From Isoetes taiwanensis (lineage: Eukaryota; Streptophyta; Lycopodiopsida; Isoetales; Isoetaceae): a DNA stretch of 64,000 nt. Shown here one piece after another: positions 34,211 through 46,739 of this stretch; the stretch's first letter is position 1; every line of letters begins with the position of its first letter. The stretch is taken from contig JAJEKV010000046.1 of NCBI GenBank assembly GCA_021234155.1, positions 5,339,012 to 5,403,011 on the forward strand, given 5' to 3'. The translations under genes were made by a program, and so were the position numbers. Below the pieces are notes generated by a model. That model was not told the origin of the DNA. It saw nothing but the letters and a program-made list of their open reading frames with translations, and did no database searches.

Positions 34211-34870
34211 GCAGCCTTAAGTTCCAAATTCCATCTTTCAAATATCTCTGATAGACCAGGGGCTCCGAATCCAACAACAGGAAGCACTAGTCTGTCAGAA
34301 AAATTTGCAGAAACTAAAAGGGCCAAGCCAGCACCCAAACTATGACCTGTGAGCAACAAAGATCTGCCAGGATAGGCTGCCAAAGCCTGCCCTGTATATT
34401 TCACTGCCTGGGAATAGTAATCTAGGGTCTCATTGGCAAACATGGAGCATATGCTAGAAGGTACAGAGGGAATACCTGGAAATCCTTGACCGACACATGT
34501 TTTGATCTGCTATATCCGCCATTCCGTCTTCTGAAGTAAAATTTAGCGGTGCCTCGAAACGCAATGAACCATTCGTTCACTAAAATCGTGAAAAATATAC
34601 AACAGCATGGGCTCCGCCATGAGAACAAGCGGAGAGTTCAGTGGCCAGGCTCAGCCGGTGGTTTGAAGACGTGGGTGTGTGTTTCATTTGCAGACATGTC
34701 CTACCAAAGGGGATACGATTTGTTGGAAGGCCAAAGCTTCTTGTTGATCCAAATCCGTGATGAAATTCCATGCTGAATGTGGAGCAGAAAGGGCCTTCCC
34801 TGCAACGCAGAACAGCGATGCAAGCAGCAGGAGAAGCGCCATTAATAGAGCTCTTCCGTCCAAATCGTAT
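33907..34870 (-). pseudogene. Class 3 (fungal-type) lipase, broken
   Basis: An alpha/beta-hydrolase of the lipase_3 group, which hydrolyses acylglycerol esters. Minus-strand reading: a 5' segment (about 34850-34640, GMIVIRFGRKSSINGASPAA...SMEFHHGFG), then NEWFIAFRGTAKFYFRR (about 34590), then the 34443-33907 frame with YTGQALAAYPGRSLLLTGHS followed by LGAGLALLVSANF (nucleophile Ser in GHSLG), VVGFGAPGLSEIF and VVGDEWDVIM (Asp of the triad). A conserved stretch between the FRGT and GHSLG blocks is missing and the frame changes near 34510-34443, so no intact enzyme is encoded. Short introns could explain part of this, but the gap (ggtattccctctgtacc..ctag) is only about 22 nt, too short for a plant intron. 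Confidence 0.75.
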
Positions 34871-34984
34871 AACTATCATTCCGGTGCTAGTATTGGCACC
34901 ATAACTATACATTCTATCTAGGGAAATTTTTAAAAATACATTCTATCTAATCGTATATCGAGCCATTGGTGTATATTTAGGCAG

Positions 34985-35761
34985 AAATCACATTAATGCC
35001 CGTCCAAGACCTTATTTTTGGGTTGCCCCAAGGGGAAACCACTTCCTTGATGGGCCGATAGTGGGGTCTTGGGCTTGGGCTGGTAGACCATTACGGGTTT
35101 GTTTGGAAATGCTAAGGTGATTTGGGGATGGGTTAGGCTCCGCCATGAGCCTGAGGCAAGTCGTGGAGAGGAATGTTGGCTTGATGCTCCGGCTCCGAAG
35201 ATGTTTTGGGATTCGTGGCTGGGCAAGTGTAAACTTGCACATTACAAGCGACACATAAATCCCACATTAAAGGGGCCCACCGGCGATTTGTTCACATCGC
35301 CCATGAAAAGCTTCATGTTGCCTCCAATCGCCGATGAAATTCCATCTCCGGGATTGTGGGCGATGGATTGGGGAACCCTTCCGAGATAGGGTTTGTCAGT
35401 CTTTGCCGGGCCATGGCTGTTGAGGATGGAAGTGTGTCACACTTTCTAGAAACTCCCGGTCATGATCGTCCGGACAACTATGCTATTGATTAGACACGAT
35501 GAGCGCTATACATGATCACCATAACTATACTCGGATCGCCACATTGAAATGCTGGACTTGAGGGGCATCGGATATGCCCCGATCAACCATTTAGTGATGT
35601 CGGCGACCTTATTTTTTGGGTTTTCCCCGAAAACCCTTGGTGACCATTTTTTGATCCAATAGTGCGGTAATGTGGACTCTGGGGCTTTGTATTGGGTCCC
35701 ATAGGCATGTGGTCTCAGTGGATGGGTAAAACAATTCTATTCTATTCTATTCTATTCTATT
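34985..35761 (+). mobile_element. LINE B-family 3' fragment with (ATTCT)n tail
   Basis: The plus-strand frame at 35099-35389 (FWDSWLGKCKLAHYKRHINP, then TLKGPTGDLFTSPMKSF) resembles the C-terminus of LINE B at about 3.5 kb (AHYKDHINP). Its 3' part (35600-35733) contains ggttttccccgaaaaccc and gtattgggtcccatag, matching the LINE B 3' block, and it ends in an (attct)n array. 5'-truncated. Confidence 0.7.
35734..35761. repeat. (ATTCT)n microsatellite
   Basis: Five to six perfect pentanucleotide units at the 3' end of a LINE fragment. It probably arose as the element's tail instead of a poly(A). Confidence 0.9.
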
Positions 35762-35974
35762 ATGGTCGTTAGCTTTGAATCTGGCCATCTCCTCTATTAT
35801 TTTTTCTCCTTGTTCTTCTTGTTTTGGGCTTGCTCGCCATCACCAGTTTGGGGGCCTGGTTGGACGGTAAGTAACCTCTTTTTGGGGTCCTTAATTGGAT
35901 CTTCAACTGCGGCCTCTGTTCCCAACCAATTATATTCTAAGAGGGTTGAACATAGAGGAATAAGAGTTAGAGAA

Positions 35975-36085
35975 TACAATAGAATAGAATATGTTTTTAT
36001 CATCCACGGAGACCAACTGGCTTATGGGACCCAAACAAAGAGAGAGCAGCAAGCGTATTACTGTCAGGATTAAAAAACCCTGTCG
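35975..36085 (-). mobile_element. LINE B-family 3' tail, opposite orientation
   Basis: acaatagaatagaatatg (the inverse of the ATTCT tail) is followed by catccacggagaccaactgg and cttatgggacccaaa, the reverse complement of the 3' block seen at 35.7 kb and also at 2.94 kb. Only about 110 bp of the element is left. Confidence 0.65.
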
Positions 36086-36899
36086 AGGGAAAAACCTTAG
36101 TAGTAATAAGGAAGTATACAGTACAATCGTATATGACAATTCAATGTTGTACTAGAGGACACAACTGAAAGGGCATAGCAAACAAAAATAAATAAAAACT
36201 ACAATGTACATCTTTAACATTTCCATCTTTGGCTTTGCCACTGAGAGAGGATAGCAAACCGAAATAAATACAAACCATAATATACATTTTTAACATCTAC
36301 CTCTTTTAATAAAAAATTGTGTCAAAGATAGATAGATAGATGAATGTTTACATCAAGTCCAACTGTCACGAATGAAAAATTGGCAAAACTCCATGTGTGT
36401 TTCCCAGACTTTTGTTCGATGCCGTGTCCTGTCCGTCTTTTTGCCGATATATGTTCTCCGACATGCTGTTGCTACTACATGTTCTCCGACTTTTGATAAT
36501 ATAAGTCAGGTCCAGCGAGAAGCACCTTTTGTTCGAAGGTATGAGTGAGCTGTTGAGAATATATGTTGGCTTGCTAGCTATGGTTTGATGTTGCTGTCTA
36601 CTTGCAAAATCAGGTATGATTCTTGCTCTTCCTTTCCCCTCATTTTTCTTTGGTTTTTACTAGGTTTAGCTTACCTCCATACCACAACAAATGGACCTTA
36701 AAACCAACAGCTGTGGACCTTAAAACCCAATGACGGATTTGCTGATCAAGAAAGATGTCGGATTGACTAATCCGTGGGGTTTTTTCTTTGGTTCTGACTA
36801 ATCTGTGGAAGAAACTAGATTGATCAAGAAAATTTTTAATAATTTTGGTGCAGAACGTTTCAGATGTCTTGACCAACCATCCTTAATTGGTACAAAGCA

Positions 36900-37186
36900 G
36901 CAGGAATACATAAGACTAGGGGACAGTCGCCATTGAATGCGGCAGAATCATTGGGGGATGTGGCAATTTTTTTTTGGCAGATGTGGCAATTCTTTTTGGC
37001 GGATGTGGAAAAGACCATGAACGAATTAGCAAAAAGGAGGTAAGTATTTTGTATCAGGTCTTTGAAGGCTCCGCACAAATGGAGTAAGGTTCTGGCAGGA
37101 GTCTTGCAAATATGAAGTAGTATATCAGATTCTTGTATGAAGTCTTGCAAGGAATCTTGCAAATAGAAGCTCAAATTTTTCAAGAA
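36900..37186 (+). mobile_element. Internally deleted remnant of the LINE C insertion
   Basis: 36910-37020 matches the LINE C 5' region (20886-20995: gtcgccattgaa, attgggggatgtggcaattt). 37030-37186 matches 21344-21512 (ggtctttgaaggctccgcac, gtcttgcaaatatgaagtag, tcttgcaaggaatcttgcaa). It then jumps straight to the flank that follows LINE C's poly(A) at 25484. All of ORF2 (about 4 kb) is deleted. Confidence 0.8.
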
Positions 37187-37918
37187 CATCTAATAGCATG
37201 GACTTCTTGAAGTATGCATACACCATTTTTTCTAAAATTTGTTCTAAGCAAATATCAAAGCTATTTGTGAATTTGGTTGTTCCTATTCTGTAACAAATGT
37301 TTATCCTCTCTTAAAAATTGGATCGTATTTAGTAATAAGTATACTGCTTATTCATGTTTATTCATTTGATCCTGATTGAATGGCTAGTTCGGTATCATAT
37401 ATCATCTATTTTACCATATAACGTCCTTTGGTAGTCTTGCTCTCAAGATATGACTTATGAGTTTCAAGTGTTTCATCCATAAACTAATAAATACAGAGAT
37501 ATATTTTTTATGATTCCTATCCTATTGTTTAAATTTGGTTTTTCCGGGGTTCCGAAAACTTTTTAGATTTTTTTTCCAGGCCACTTTTCTAAGGTTGTGG
37601 GAATTTTTGAGGCTGAAATCTTTTTCCGATTATCCAAAAATTAAAATGTTTTTCGTTGTATGATTTTGAATACGTGTGTTGTCGGATTTCAGTTGAATGG
37701 AGATGGCAGAGAAATATCCTCCATGGCCACCGGCTGCATTCGCCGGATGTCCTGAGGTGATTCTATGGATTTGCTTATTGATTGCCCTCTGCAACACTGA
37801 GCGCACCGCTTTGGTGTTTGTGCGGCACTGCTGCATTGCATGGACAATATCTATAATTTGAGGATGGATGCCTCGCTGCATCTCGGAGGCTATGCTTGAA
37901 ATAGATGGATTATGTCCT

Positions 37919-38515
37919 TATTGTAAGGTATTGCTCTTGGATTCTCATGTCTTCTACTTATTTTTTCAGGTTAGAACAAGTTTGGGCTCCAAATATTCAA
38001 GGGAAAATCTATTTTGTCTGTCTCTGCACAACATGATTGCTCGATCTCTACGTTTTTAATGTGGTGAAGAACTTCAACCAGGTAATACAAAAAAACTTTA
38101 CCAGATCATATATTACTCAAGTTCTATTAGGATTGCAGGAGCTCTTATTGGGATTGTTTATTATTAGCTGTGGTAACAGATTGTCTAGAGACGAAGCCAA
38201 AATAGGCAGGTAAGTCCAGACTGCATGATCCAATCATTGTTGTAAAGCTTTGTTCTTGGATTACCATATCTCTTTTTTTCTTTTGTTTAATTGAACAAAC
38301 TCAGCCTCGCTGTCTGTTTGCCATGCATACCATGCATGTCATGATTGCTTAGACTCTGTATTTTTGTGTCTAGAAGAACTTCAACGAGTAAAAACAAAAG
38401 AAGCTCTAGAACATGCATTACTTAAGCCCTAGCAGATTAATCCCTATATTCCTACAAGAGCTCTTATTGGGATTGTTTGCTATTAGTTTTAGCAGTAGCT
38501 TGGCTATGGATGGAG
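37919..38515. repeat. Diverged ~320-bp tandem duplication inside the Helitron
   Basis: ttgtaaggtattgctcttgg (about 37920) and ttgtaaagctttgttcttgg (about 38239) begin two copies. Both go on through atgattgct, gaagaacttcaac and gagctcttattgggattgtt. Copies are clearly diverged. Confidence 0.65.
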
Positions 38516-41500
38516 CTAGATGCCACGATTCAAGATACATAGGAAAGGCTTGAATATTTTCGAATCAATCTGTCAGAGAGTTTGTGATTGATTCCTAACT
38601 GCAATTCGTGTTTTCAGATGAAAATTTGATCTTTTCCAAGGGATCTATTCTCAGAGTTGTTGCTTTCTTCTGAAGATATACTGGAGCGTGGGTCTAGAGA
38701 TTTAGCTATGATTTGTGATTTGGCCCAGATGCCCATGGCTTAGACTAGATTTATTAAAAAAGTGATTTCCATTAAGACCCTCTAGGTTTGCATGAAATTT
38801 ATCTGTACAGTGACATCTTCTGCTGTTTTCTATAAGGTAAGTGCAAATATTTCGATATTCTTTTTTAGTTTTGTTGTTAGTCTGATGTTGCCTTCGATTT
38901 TGTGCAAGATAAGACACAGATGTTTTATAATCTCCTTGGACCCCTTTTCAAAAGCATTTGTTCCAATGCTTATGTTTCTATGTCACGTAGAATATATTTT
39001 TGGAAATTGTATCTTATGGATTCTTTGCCAAATTTGAAGGCCTCTTATTTGGAAGATGTGCAACCTTCCATTGCTTGATACAAGCGATGTTTGTGGAAGA
39101 ACCCAGTTCGATGAGGATCTTGACACATTCTCTGTACATGGTATCTTGGCACATTCTGCAGGATTACAGTTATGAAATGGGTATGTTGTACATTATTCTT
39201 TTGTTTTCAGGTAGTGTATTTTCTTACATCGATATAATCTAAGGCAGTAAATGCATGGGCACTTAGCAAAGGCATTAAAAATTAGCATTTGAATTGATGT
39301 AGAGCTCTCTGCTGTTAACTAACGATTAAGTGCCATTTATAGTTCTGTACAGAAATAGTCTGGCTATATAAGAATTGTAGAACCCACATCTATATGGTAA
39401 ATCTATTATTTTATGCTGATACAGAGCAGTCAGTTGTAAAATAGTAATATACAATAGGCTTTATCTATTGTTATTACTGTGTTATAAAGGACTTTGCAGC
39501 AATGCACATAGTAGTATGTGCTGAAAATATTGAACACATAAAGCTTGCTCCAATCATGAGAAAATACGTGATCTTAGAGCCTTTATGAGTGCTAGAAAAC
39601 TAGAAACATTTTCTTGATGGCTTTATACACATTTCTTTCTACTAATGGTCAAAGGACTTCTTTAACAGACATGACGGAACAATGCAAGAAGCAAATGGAG
39701 CAAGAAACCTAGGAATGCTTGCATTATAACACTTCGAATAGCTATATCATGATGCAGAGCAGACCATCAAGTCTTTTTTTGAGGTAACACCAACAAATTG
39801 TCATAGTTAGCTTAAACATCTCGATCTTCCTATTTGATTTATGCTTCCATTTTTTGTTCTTCTTTTTTCTAGGAACCCTAGCTCCCCATCCACCTTCTCG
39901 CAGACTCAATGATCAGATATAATAAAAATACATTATTGATATTTTACATCCCTCATTTGTGGTGTTATAGACACTAATCCTGCAGCTGCACAAGAATTGT
40001 GTAGACTTTTGGTGTTTGCTGCAGCTGAAATTGCAATCCCTGTCAAACTTTATCATTTTCTTTCTCTATATTTAGAACTATAATTTGCATTGTAAATGTT
40101 CTCTTCTTTTTCTTCGAACTTTTATTCTGATTTTAACAATGCACATCTGCAAAGGCATGATGTAGAGCCAAAGAAATTGATGGCCCTATGGTTATGTTTT
40201 TTTGCCTTATATTCTGCAGTAAAATCTGAGTCACTGGATTAGATACTGCAACAATTACTTATTAGTGGACTTTATGCTCAAGGGTTGGTCAGTATTTGCT
40301 TTGTTCATTTCTCAATATGGTGCCCAACTTAAAACTCTAAACTCTGGCAAAAATTTAGTTGTAGACTGTGCTAAAACATGTACCCATTTTCATGTTGTGG
40401 TGAGTTATATGTAGCTGCATGTGTTGTGTAATTGGATGCCTCTGCATTTCACTTCGTAGCTTCAAAGTTTTACATAAACATTTGTATTGCCTAGAAGATC
40501 ACTATTGTCAGCTAGATTTCTTAGAGGGATTACTCATCTGGTTTGGAGCAGGCTATTAATCTTAAGTGCTCAATATAACAAAGGACATCAGTTGGAGTTG
40601 AGACAAGCACTCAACAACTAACTTTTGAGTCCGTCAGGTACATCAGGTTAACAAGGACGTATATGTATAATTAGTTATCAGCTTTTCAATTTAGAAGTGG
40701 GTGATTCAAATGTTGGGGCACATTTCAGTCCTCAGCAACATGATGAATATGGTCAACATGCCATGTCAAGGGTTTTAACTTTCAGTAGATGAGCCATTCT
40801 ACATGTGATGAACACAAGCAACATTCCACGTTGTATTATATTTTGTTGCTTTATTTTTCCCATGCTATACAACAAGATTTAAAAGCAATAGGCATATTGC
40901 ATATTTGTTCCTTAATAGTGAGACATTAATATTGAGATGGCAAGATGGGTTTTCTTCCAACTTGCTCATGCTACGAAGCTTTAGAACTATTATTAATGAT
41001 TAATTCCATGAATTCTTAATGATTCATTCCATGAATAAATCAGAGACCTCAATAACAACAATCGACGTGTAAAAGTAATACATTTTAGATGTTTTGACAA
41101 CCCTGACATTTCACCTCATTTTTTACCTTGGCATTTCACCTCATTTTTTGCTGAATGTTTTGCTCCCATTTTTCTCAATGCCTTCTCTTTCAAATATAAA
41201 GATCAATATATTAATGACACCGTTGTTGCTCGGTATTCAAAATTAAATAACCAAGTCTCTATAGTTGTAAAGTTATAAAATAATATCATACAAGATTGCA
41301 AGCAAATTTCAACCAGAAGTTAGATTTGCAAATGTTAAATAAAAAGCAAAGACAACATTAAAATCCCTTGATTGCAAAATGTATGCATTCTACCTATATT
41401 ATGTTGTCGCCCTCTATTATGTTGCTATATGGATAAATCAATCTGCTTTATACGATGTCCCTTAAAAATATGGTGAAGGTAACAAACTTTAGGACTACAA

Positions 41501-42557
41501 CAATTGGCAAGGGTTTATTACACCTTTTAAAAGCAACATGTAAGTGATGAAAGATAACATGTATATAGTGACCAAGGTAAGCTTCATGTTTGTTTGGTGC
41601 ATCTAAGTATGATACATGAAAATTGAGCTTTTTGTAAAGGCATCATTTAAACGGGTTTCAAGAATGCAAAGACCATATGCTACGTAGAGGGACAATATCT
41701 TGCATATTAGTTCACTCTAACTTTACAAAACTTTCTAGATTGCTTGCTTGGTCTTCACTAGGCTAACCATTCGATGTGCCACATAAGAACACCCAAATAA
41801 CTTTGTTTTTATACTAGCATAACCAAGGCTTTCCAAAACTTGGGTCATTCTTTTGCAAATATTATTAGTCCTAACCATTTACAGAGGATAGTCCTTGATA
41901 ATATTGAGTTCAAGGAGTTGGATCAATGCACTCTACATGCTACTAGAGACACTTAATATAAAATGGCCATACTCAAGGATACATCTTTGGATGACATTGA
42001 TCCTCCTTGTGACCCTTGCAAATACTTTTACCTACGTGCATAGATTAATATCGTAAGCAGTTTTAGCACTCCTCTTAGTTATATGGGATCATGGTTTTAC
42101 GGACACATTGAATTTCCTCTAATGCAATAATCGCTTTTATTTTGTCCCCTTCAGAATTATGCTTTTTAACTTATTGCCAAAGACACCCATATTATTGTGT
42201 TCTTTCTTCTATATGAATTGAATTGAATTGTCATAGATGGCAAACAGAGCTGCATGAGACAATACAAATAATACCGACATACTGGTGATGATAAGATACG
42301 TATACTGTCACAATTTCTACATTAACTTCCAAATCTAGAAAGATAGTATAGCCTTCTCTGAACACGACAACTTTGTGATAAAACCATTTGCCCTCTAAAG
42401 AGCAAATTTCACGATTTAGTCATTGTATTCATTACAAGGTATCAACTTCCTATGCAACACATTTTGATTTAAATGAACGTTATTTAGTGATTCTTTTGAA
42501 TTTGTGCAAAAATGGCACTAAGAACACAACATCCCCAATATAAATGGTGTTGCTAAA
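38516..42557. other. Helitron interior, no gene recognised
   Basis: AT-rich DNA with only short open frames (the longest are 81 and 80 codons at 38792-39242), none with a recognisable domain. No helicase, Rep, RPA or peptidase motif seen on either strand. Confidence 0.6.
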
Positions 42558-43265
42558 GCCCGGCAACGCCGGGCACCATTACTAGTATAATATCATATTC
42601 TGTTTTAGCACTTAAGATATGACTTGTCCCAAAATAAATTGCATATAGATTGCATTTTCAGCATATAGATTGCATGATTTATTTTTAACTGAATGTTGTT
42701 CCTTCTACAATATTACTAATTGATCTGTCTTTCTTTGAACAGATTTTTGCTACCAATCTCTGACAGTTTTTGCTTTTTCTTGAAGTAACTCTATGCTACA
42801 ACCTTTCTAAAGGAAGTTAGTACTTGGATATCTTGTTTTCTGGTGCTGATTATTCAGATGACAACCTTTACTACGGTGAAGAAGTTTTCAGACCTTTGTA
42901 GAAACCTTAGAATAGTGTTATTAACATTGGATTATAGTGTAAGTGTTTCGCTTAAGATTCTTGTAAAATTCTGGTAATGTGAACATAAGCGATGTGGTTG
43001 AAGATAAATTAAACCTTTAACTTCATTATCGGGCCCCATTCATCTCCACCTTTATGAAACTGGCATGGAGTAGGCATAAAATTCATCACCTTATGTTTCA
43101 AGGCCATTTCTCCTCATTCTTGCATCTAGCTTAACCTGCAGAAAATGCTCCAGTCTCTATAATTACTTGTGGAATGAGCTCATCTTCTTTCTCCAAGAAA
43201 ACATTCACTCTTTTGTACTTCTCTTGTAACTTGTTTTGGCTAATACACTATGTAATATTATACGA

Positions 43266-46200
43266 TCCAAATGTTGTAATCTTTTGCAAGATATAATTAG
43301 ATGCTAGGTTTCTTAATCATTCTATATCTACTTATTTAAAAAGTTTCTTGGGTTCTTTGCTGATTTTTTTTCCGCGCATTTGCCGTAAAATGCATTTCCG
43401 CCGTGAAACCTCAGATAACGCTTTTTCCGCAAAATGGGTTTTCTCCGCCAAAACGCTTTTTACTAAAGACTTCTTTCCTTCCAAGCATGAATTCCGCTTA
43501 TCATATGATTTTGGAAACACCGGAGCATTTAACTGGGGCGGATCTCGATTTGATGATGGCCGATTGGGTTCAATGAAGCGCCCTTACTTAGAGTTTGTGC
43601 ACGAAAAAAGTGGCTTGTGGTGGTGGAGCTCAGATTTTGGAGCCTGAGCTTGACCTTGGAGCTGGAGTTGGAGATTGAGCTATAGCGTAAGTTCGCTTCT
43701 GTGTTTTTAATCCTTTTTATCCCTTCTCCTTCTCTCTCCCACGCCTTGCTGTACTAATTTTTGTCTCATGTCATGGATGCTCGATTTGCAGACAATCCTC
43801 GCGGCTCGGAAAAGACTTTGTTTGGCCAATGATGCCAAGAAATCAGATTTGGCAAAACACTGGGGGCAACGGCTGATTAACCAGAGCTAAAATGGTTATG
43901 GCGCGCATCCGTTGGTCATCTTTATGTAGGATGAGCTTCAACCTAAAAGCTCCATTGTCTTTCTCTTTATTAGGTTCACCAAATTTTAGAATCTATTCTT
44001 CAAGATTCAGAGCTTCAAGAGGAGGAGCCTCGAGGTTACTAAAGGTGACAACTCTTTCATTTCTTCTTTAATGATTTTTATCTTCTTAATCCGCAGCCTC
44101 CGTAGTAAGCTTAGTTTGGCAAGAGTACGTAAAAATGTCCAAAATTTTTTCTTTAGATGACTGCTTTTCTAGTTTTAGAGGTCAGCCATTTATCCGGTGA
44201 GAAGTATGTTTTGGCAAGGTTTTCTAAAAAGTGCAGCTTTTCCTTACTACTCCGGTCAGCTTTTGTTTTTCAAATATGAATCCGGGCGATGGCAAAGAGA
44301 ATCCGGTGATGGCGAGGGCACAGCCAAGGTGAATGTCTCCTCGTTTTAGCTTCTATCATCCTCCCGCCCGATTCATCCAAGGTTTTCTAAAGTGCGGTTT
44401 TTCCTCCTTCCCTCCTACCGCCCAACGCTGCTCTCTTCGCTTTTGAGCAAGAAATTCATGAAAATGCGTAAAAATTATTTTCGGGTTCTCTTTTTATCAT
44501 TCAATTGCTGTGGTAACGCGAGCCGATCTTGTGGCTAATTAATGAGAGATACAACGGGATTCTCCTCCTGGCTACCATCATTAAGGCGCTTATGGTTTAA
44601 ATCTTACAGCCCTCATTGTTTTTGATCAGTTGAATCGCCACAAGTATCGATATGTTCTTTTCCAATGCCATGGTCGGAGTAGATAGTATACTAACAATTT
44701 AGGTCCTTTGCATTTTTTTTTTTCTGCTTTTGCTATCTCTTGCATTTTCGTGGTTTGTTATTGAGCTTAGGATGCCAGCAATCGGCTGGTCTTTAGTTGC
44801 AGTAGTTGAAGGAGGTGAGCATATTAATCTTAGGCTCTTGGTTTTTTCCGCTTTTTGCTTTTTGTCTTCGAGTATTCAAGAGTATTCCCTGCTCAGCCCA
44901 ACGCATTATTTTGTCATTTTTGCTATTTCTTAAACTTATGCATTTAGTCTTTATGAGCAATAGAAACTAGATTTTTTAGCTTCACCTTGTGTGGTACTAT
45001 TGGATTTCCCGCTTTGAGTTGCTTGCTTCATCATGAAGATGAACGTTGATTTCTTTTGTTTCTTATAAGCAAATGCATGAATGCAGGTATTTGGTTATGC
45101 TTTTAGATGAGATGTATTCAAAAGTCCATAGCCACATGCTCGCGAGAGAGTATGGAGATTAAAATAGGAAAGCTTGATTAGAACCACTTTAGTAATCAAA
45201 CAGAAAGCCACAATGAAAGCCCCGGATAGGCCACGGTTCACTTAATAAAAATAGATCATGTTGATAGTATGCTTTATATATCAAAAAGATAGTTATAACT
45301 TCAGTTGGTGTTCCACCTTTTTAGAAATGGTAGGTGAATATGTGTTGTTTCAGAAAATGCCGCTTACATTTCGTAAGTAATTGCAAAATTTAATTTTAAC
45401 GTGTAAGGCTTGCAAATGTTCTCTTTATTACATGTCAGGACAAGTATAATCAAGATTGATTACTCGTGGAGTTTGTTAATTCCATTTAAACATTGTAGAA
45501 TTGTTGTGAGGTCATTGTATGCTTATTAGTGTTCTCACAGCTCTTGCAAGCTCTTTTGTTAGTACTTTTGGCAGTGAACAATGACATTAGATAGGTGTTA
45601 TTTGCATTCAGCTCCACAAAGGTTACAAAAAGAAACAAGATCCCTTCTTGATGGTGTATTTGTTATTCGGTGATGTGTAAATCGTTGCAAAGAAATCAAA
45701 TTTGATAATTTGAGCTACATATGTTTATGTTGATTTGAATCTATTTTGATATTGTGAGAGCAAAATAAAAAAGAAGTATTTTGTTGTGAATTTCAATGTT
45801 TATGCATATGCATTGTCTTGATCTTACGAGTTGTTTGAGCCATTAGATGCATGGATATTCCATGGGATATGCTAAGGCATAGATCCTGTCCCCTCATCGA
45901 AGCGCTTGACGGCTTATATGGCTCTATTCTTTAGGGTCAAGAAAACCTTAAGAATGCAAAGAAATACAATATACTCTGTTGACTTACAATATACAAATAC
46001 GCCTTCCATGTACAACCTTGACTTCTTCCTGAAGTCTTGCAGCCTCCACCAGATGGTTTCTATAGTGATATGGGCTCATATAAAGACAACCTTCCATTTA
46101 TATGTGGCAACATTGGGCATATGTTATGGAAATATTTGAAAACTTCAGTATTTTGACAACCATTTTGGATTTAACATAGACCTCCACTTATTGTCTTGGA

Positions 46201-46499
46201 CACACAAACCCTGACTTATACATGGCAATGCCAGACACATATTTACTTTAATGGCATTTTGAGCACAAGTTTTGGATTTATCTTTCTAAATTGGTCTTAG
46301 CGTAGATTTAATCAAATTTTACATTCATTATAGAGCATTGTTTTCTAATGAAATTCGCAATGCAAAGTTAATATAATGATGATATTGTCATTAGACAATT
46401 TCAATAATAAAAATATTTACTTAAAATAACATTATATTCTCGCCAATATCAACATGTGTGTTGTTGTCGGGTTACAGATGGATGTTTCCCGGTAGAAAG
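43266..46499. other. No gene recognised
   Basis: The homology to segment A ends at about 43265. A 99-codon plus-strand frame (43348-43647) has no recognisable domain. The rest is AT-rich with short frames. Around 46500-46523 a hairpin (cggcaacgccgg) resembles the Helitron 3' hairpin at 42.56 kb but lacks the downstream CTAG, so I do not call an element. Confidence 0.5.
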
Positions 46500-46739
46500 A
46501 CTTCATGTTCGGCAACGCCGGCACACGCTTACTTCAGTCTTGTTAATTTGCTGGGCAATGGCTGCTTTTGACAGACTGGGGCCTTGATCGCGGCCAATCA
46601 CGCGATCTAGCTTAGATACTAATGTTGTCAACACTCTTGCAGCAACAGTCAAAGTTTCAAGGAAAAAAAGAGCATATGCCCCTACATCAAGATGTAGAAA
46701 AAAGAACATGCACAACACCAATTCAATGCCCCTGCCCCA

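Larger units (their letters stand above)
37520..42585 (+). mobile_element. Non-autonomous Helitron, ~5.07 kb
   Basis: The 5' end is TCCTATTGTTTAAATTTGG, preceded by A. The 3' end is a GC hairpin (gcccggc-aac-gccgggc at 42558-42574), then accattactag, with CTAG at 42582-42585 followed by T. These are the plant Helitron hallmarks: TC start, hairpin then CTRR, insertion between A and T, no target duplication. Paralogue A near 25823 gives the empty site. I find no Rep/helicase or RPA frame, so it is non-autonomous. It is AT-rich with short open frames only, and may carry captured gene scraps: possible exons with ttttttcag acceptors near 37.97 kb. An internal ~320-bp tandem duplication is noted separately. 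Confidence 0.85.
37187..43265. repeat. Segmental copy B, interrupted by a Helitron
   Basis: 37187-37519 matches 25484-25822, and 42586-43265 matches 25823-25890 plus 27011-27676. The intervening 5.07 kb is absent from copy A. Compared with copy A it lacks the 1.1-kb LINE, so the two copies took independent insertions after duplication. Confidence 0.85.

Noticed and set aside
34443-34520. Short intron joining the lipase exons
   Set aside because: The only GT..AG interval at the frame change is about 22 nt, below the minimum for plant introns, and conserved residues are missing between the blocks.
46500-46530. Second Helitron 3' end
   Set aside because: The hairpin core is similar (cggcaacgccgg), but the CTRR terminus is not intact and no matching 5' end was found.
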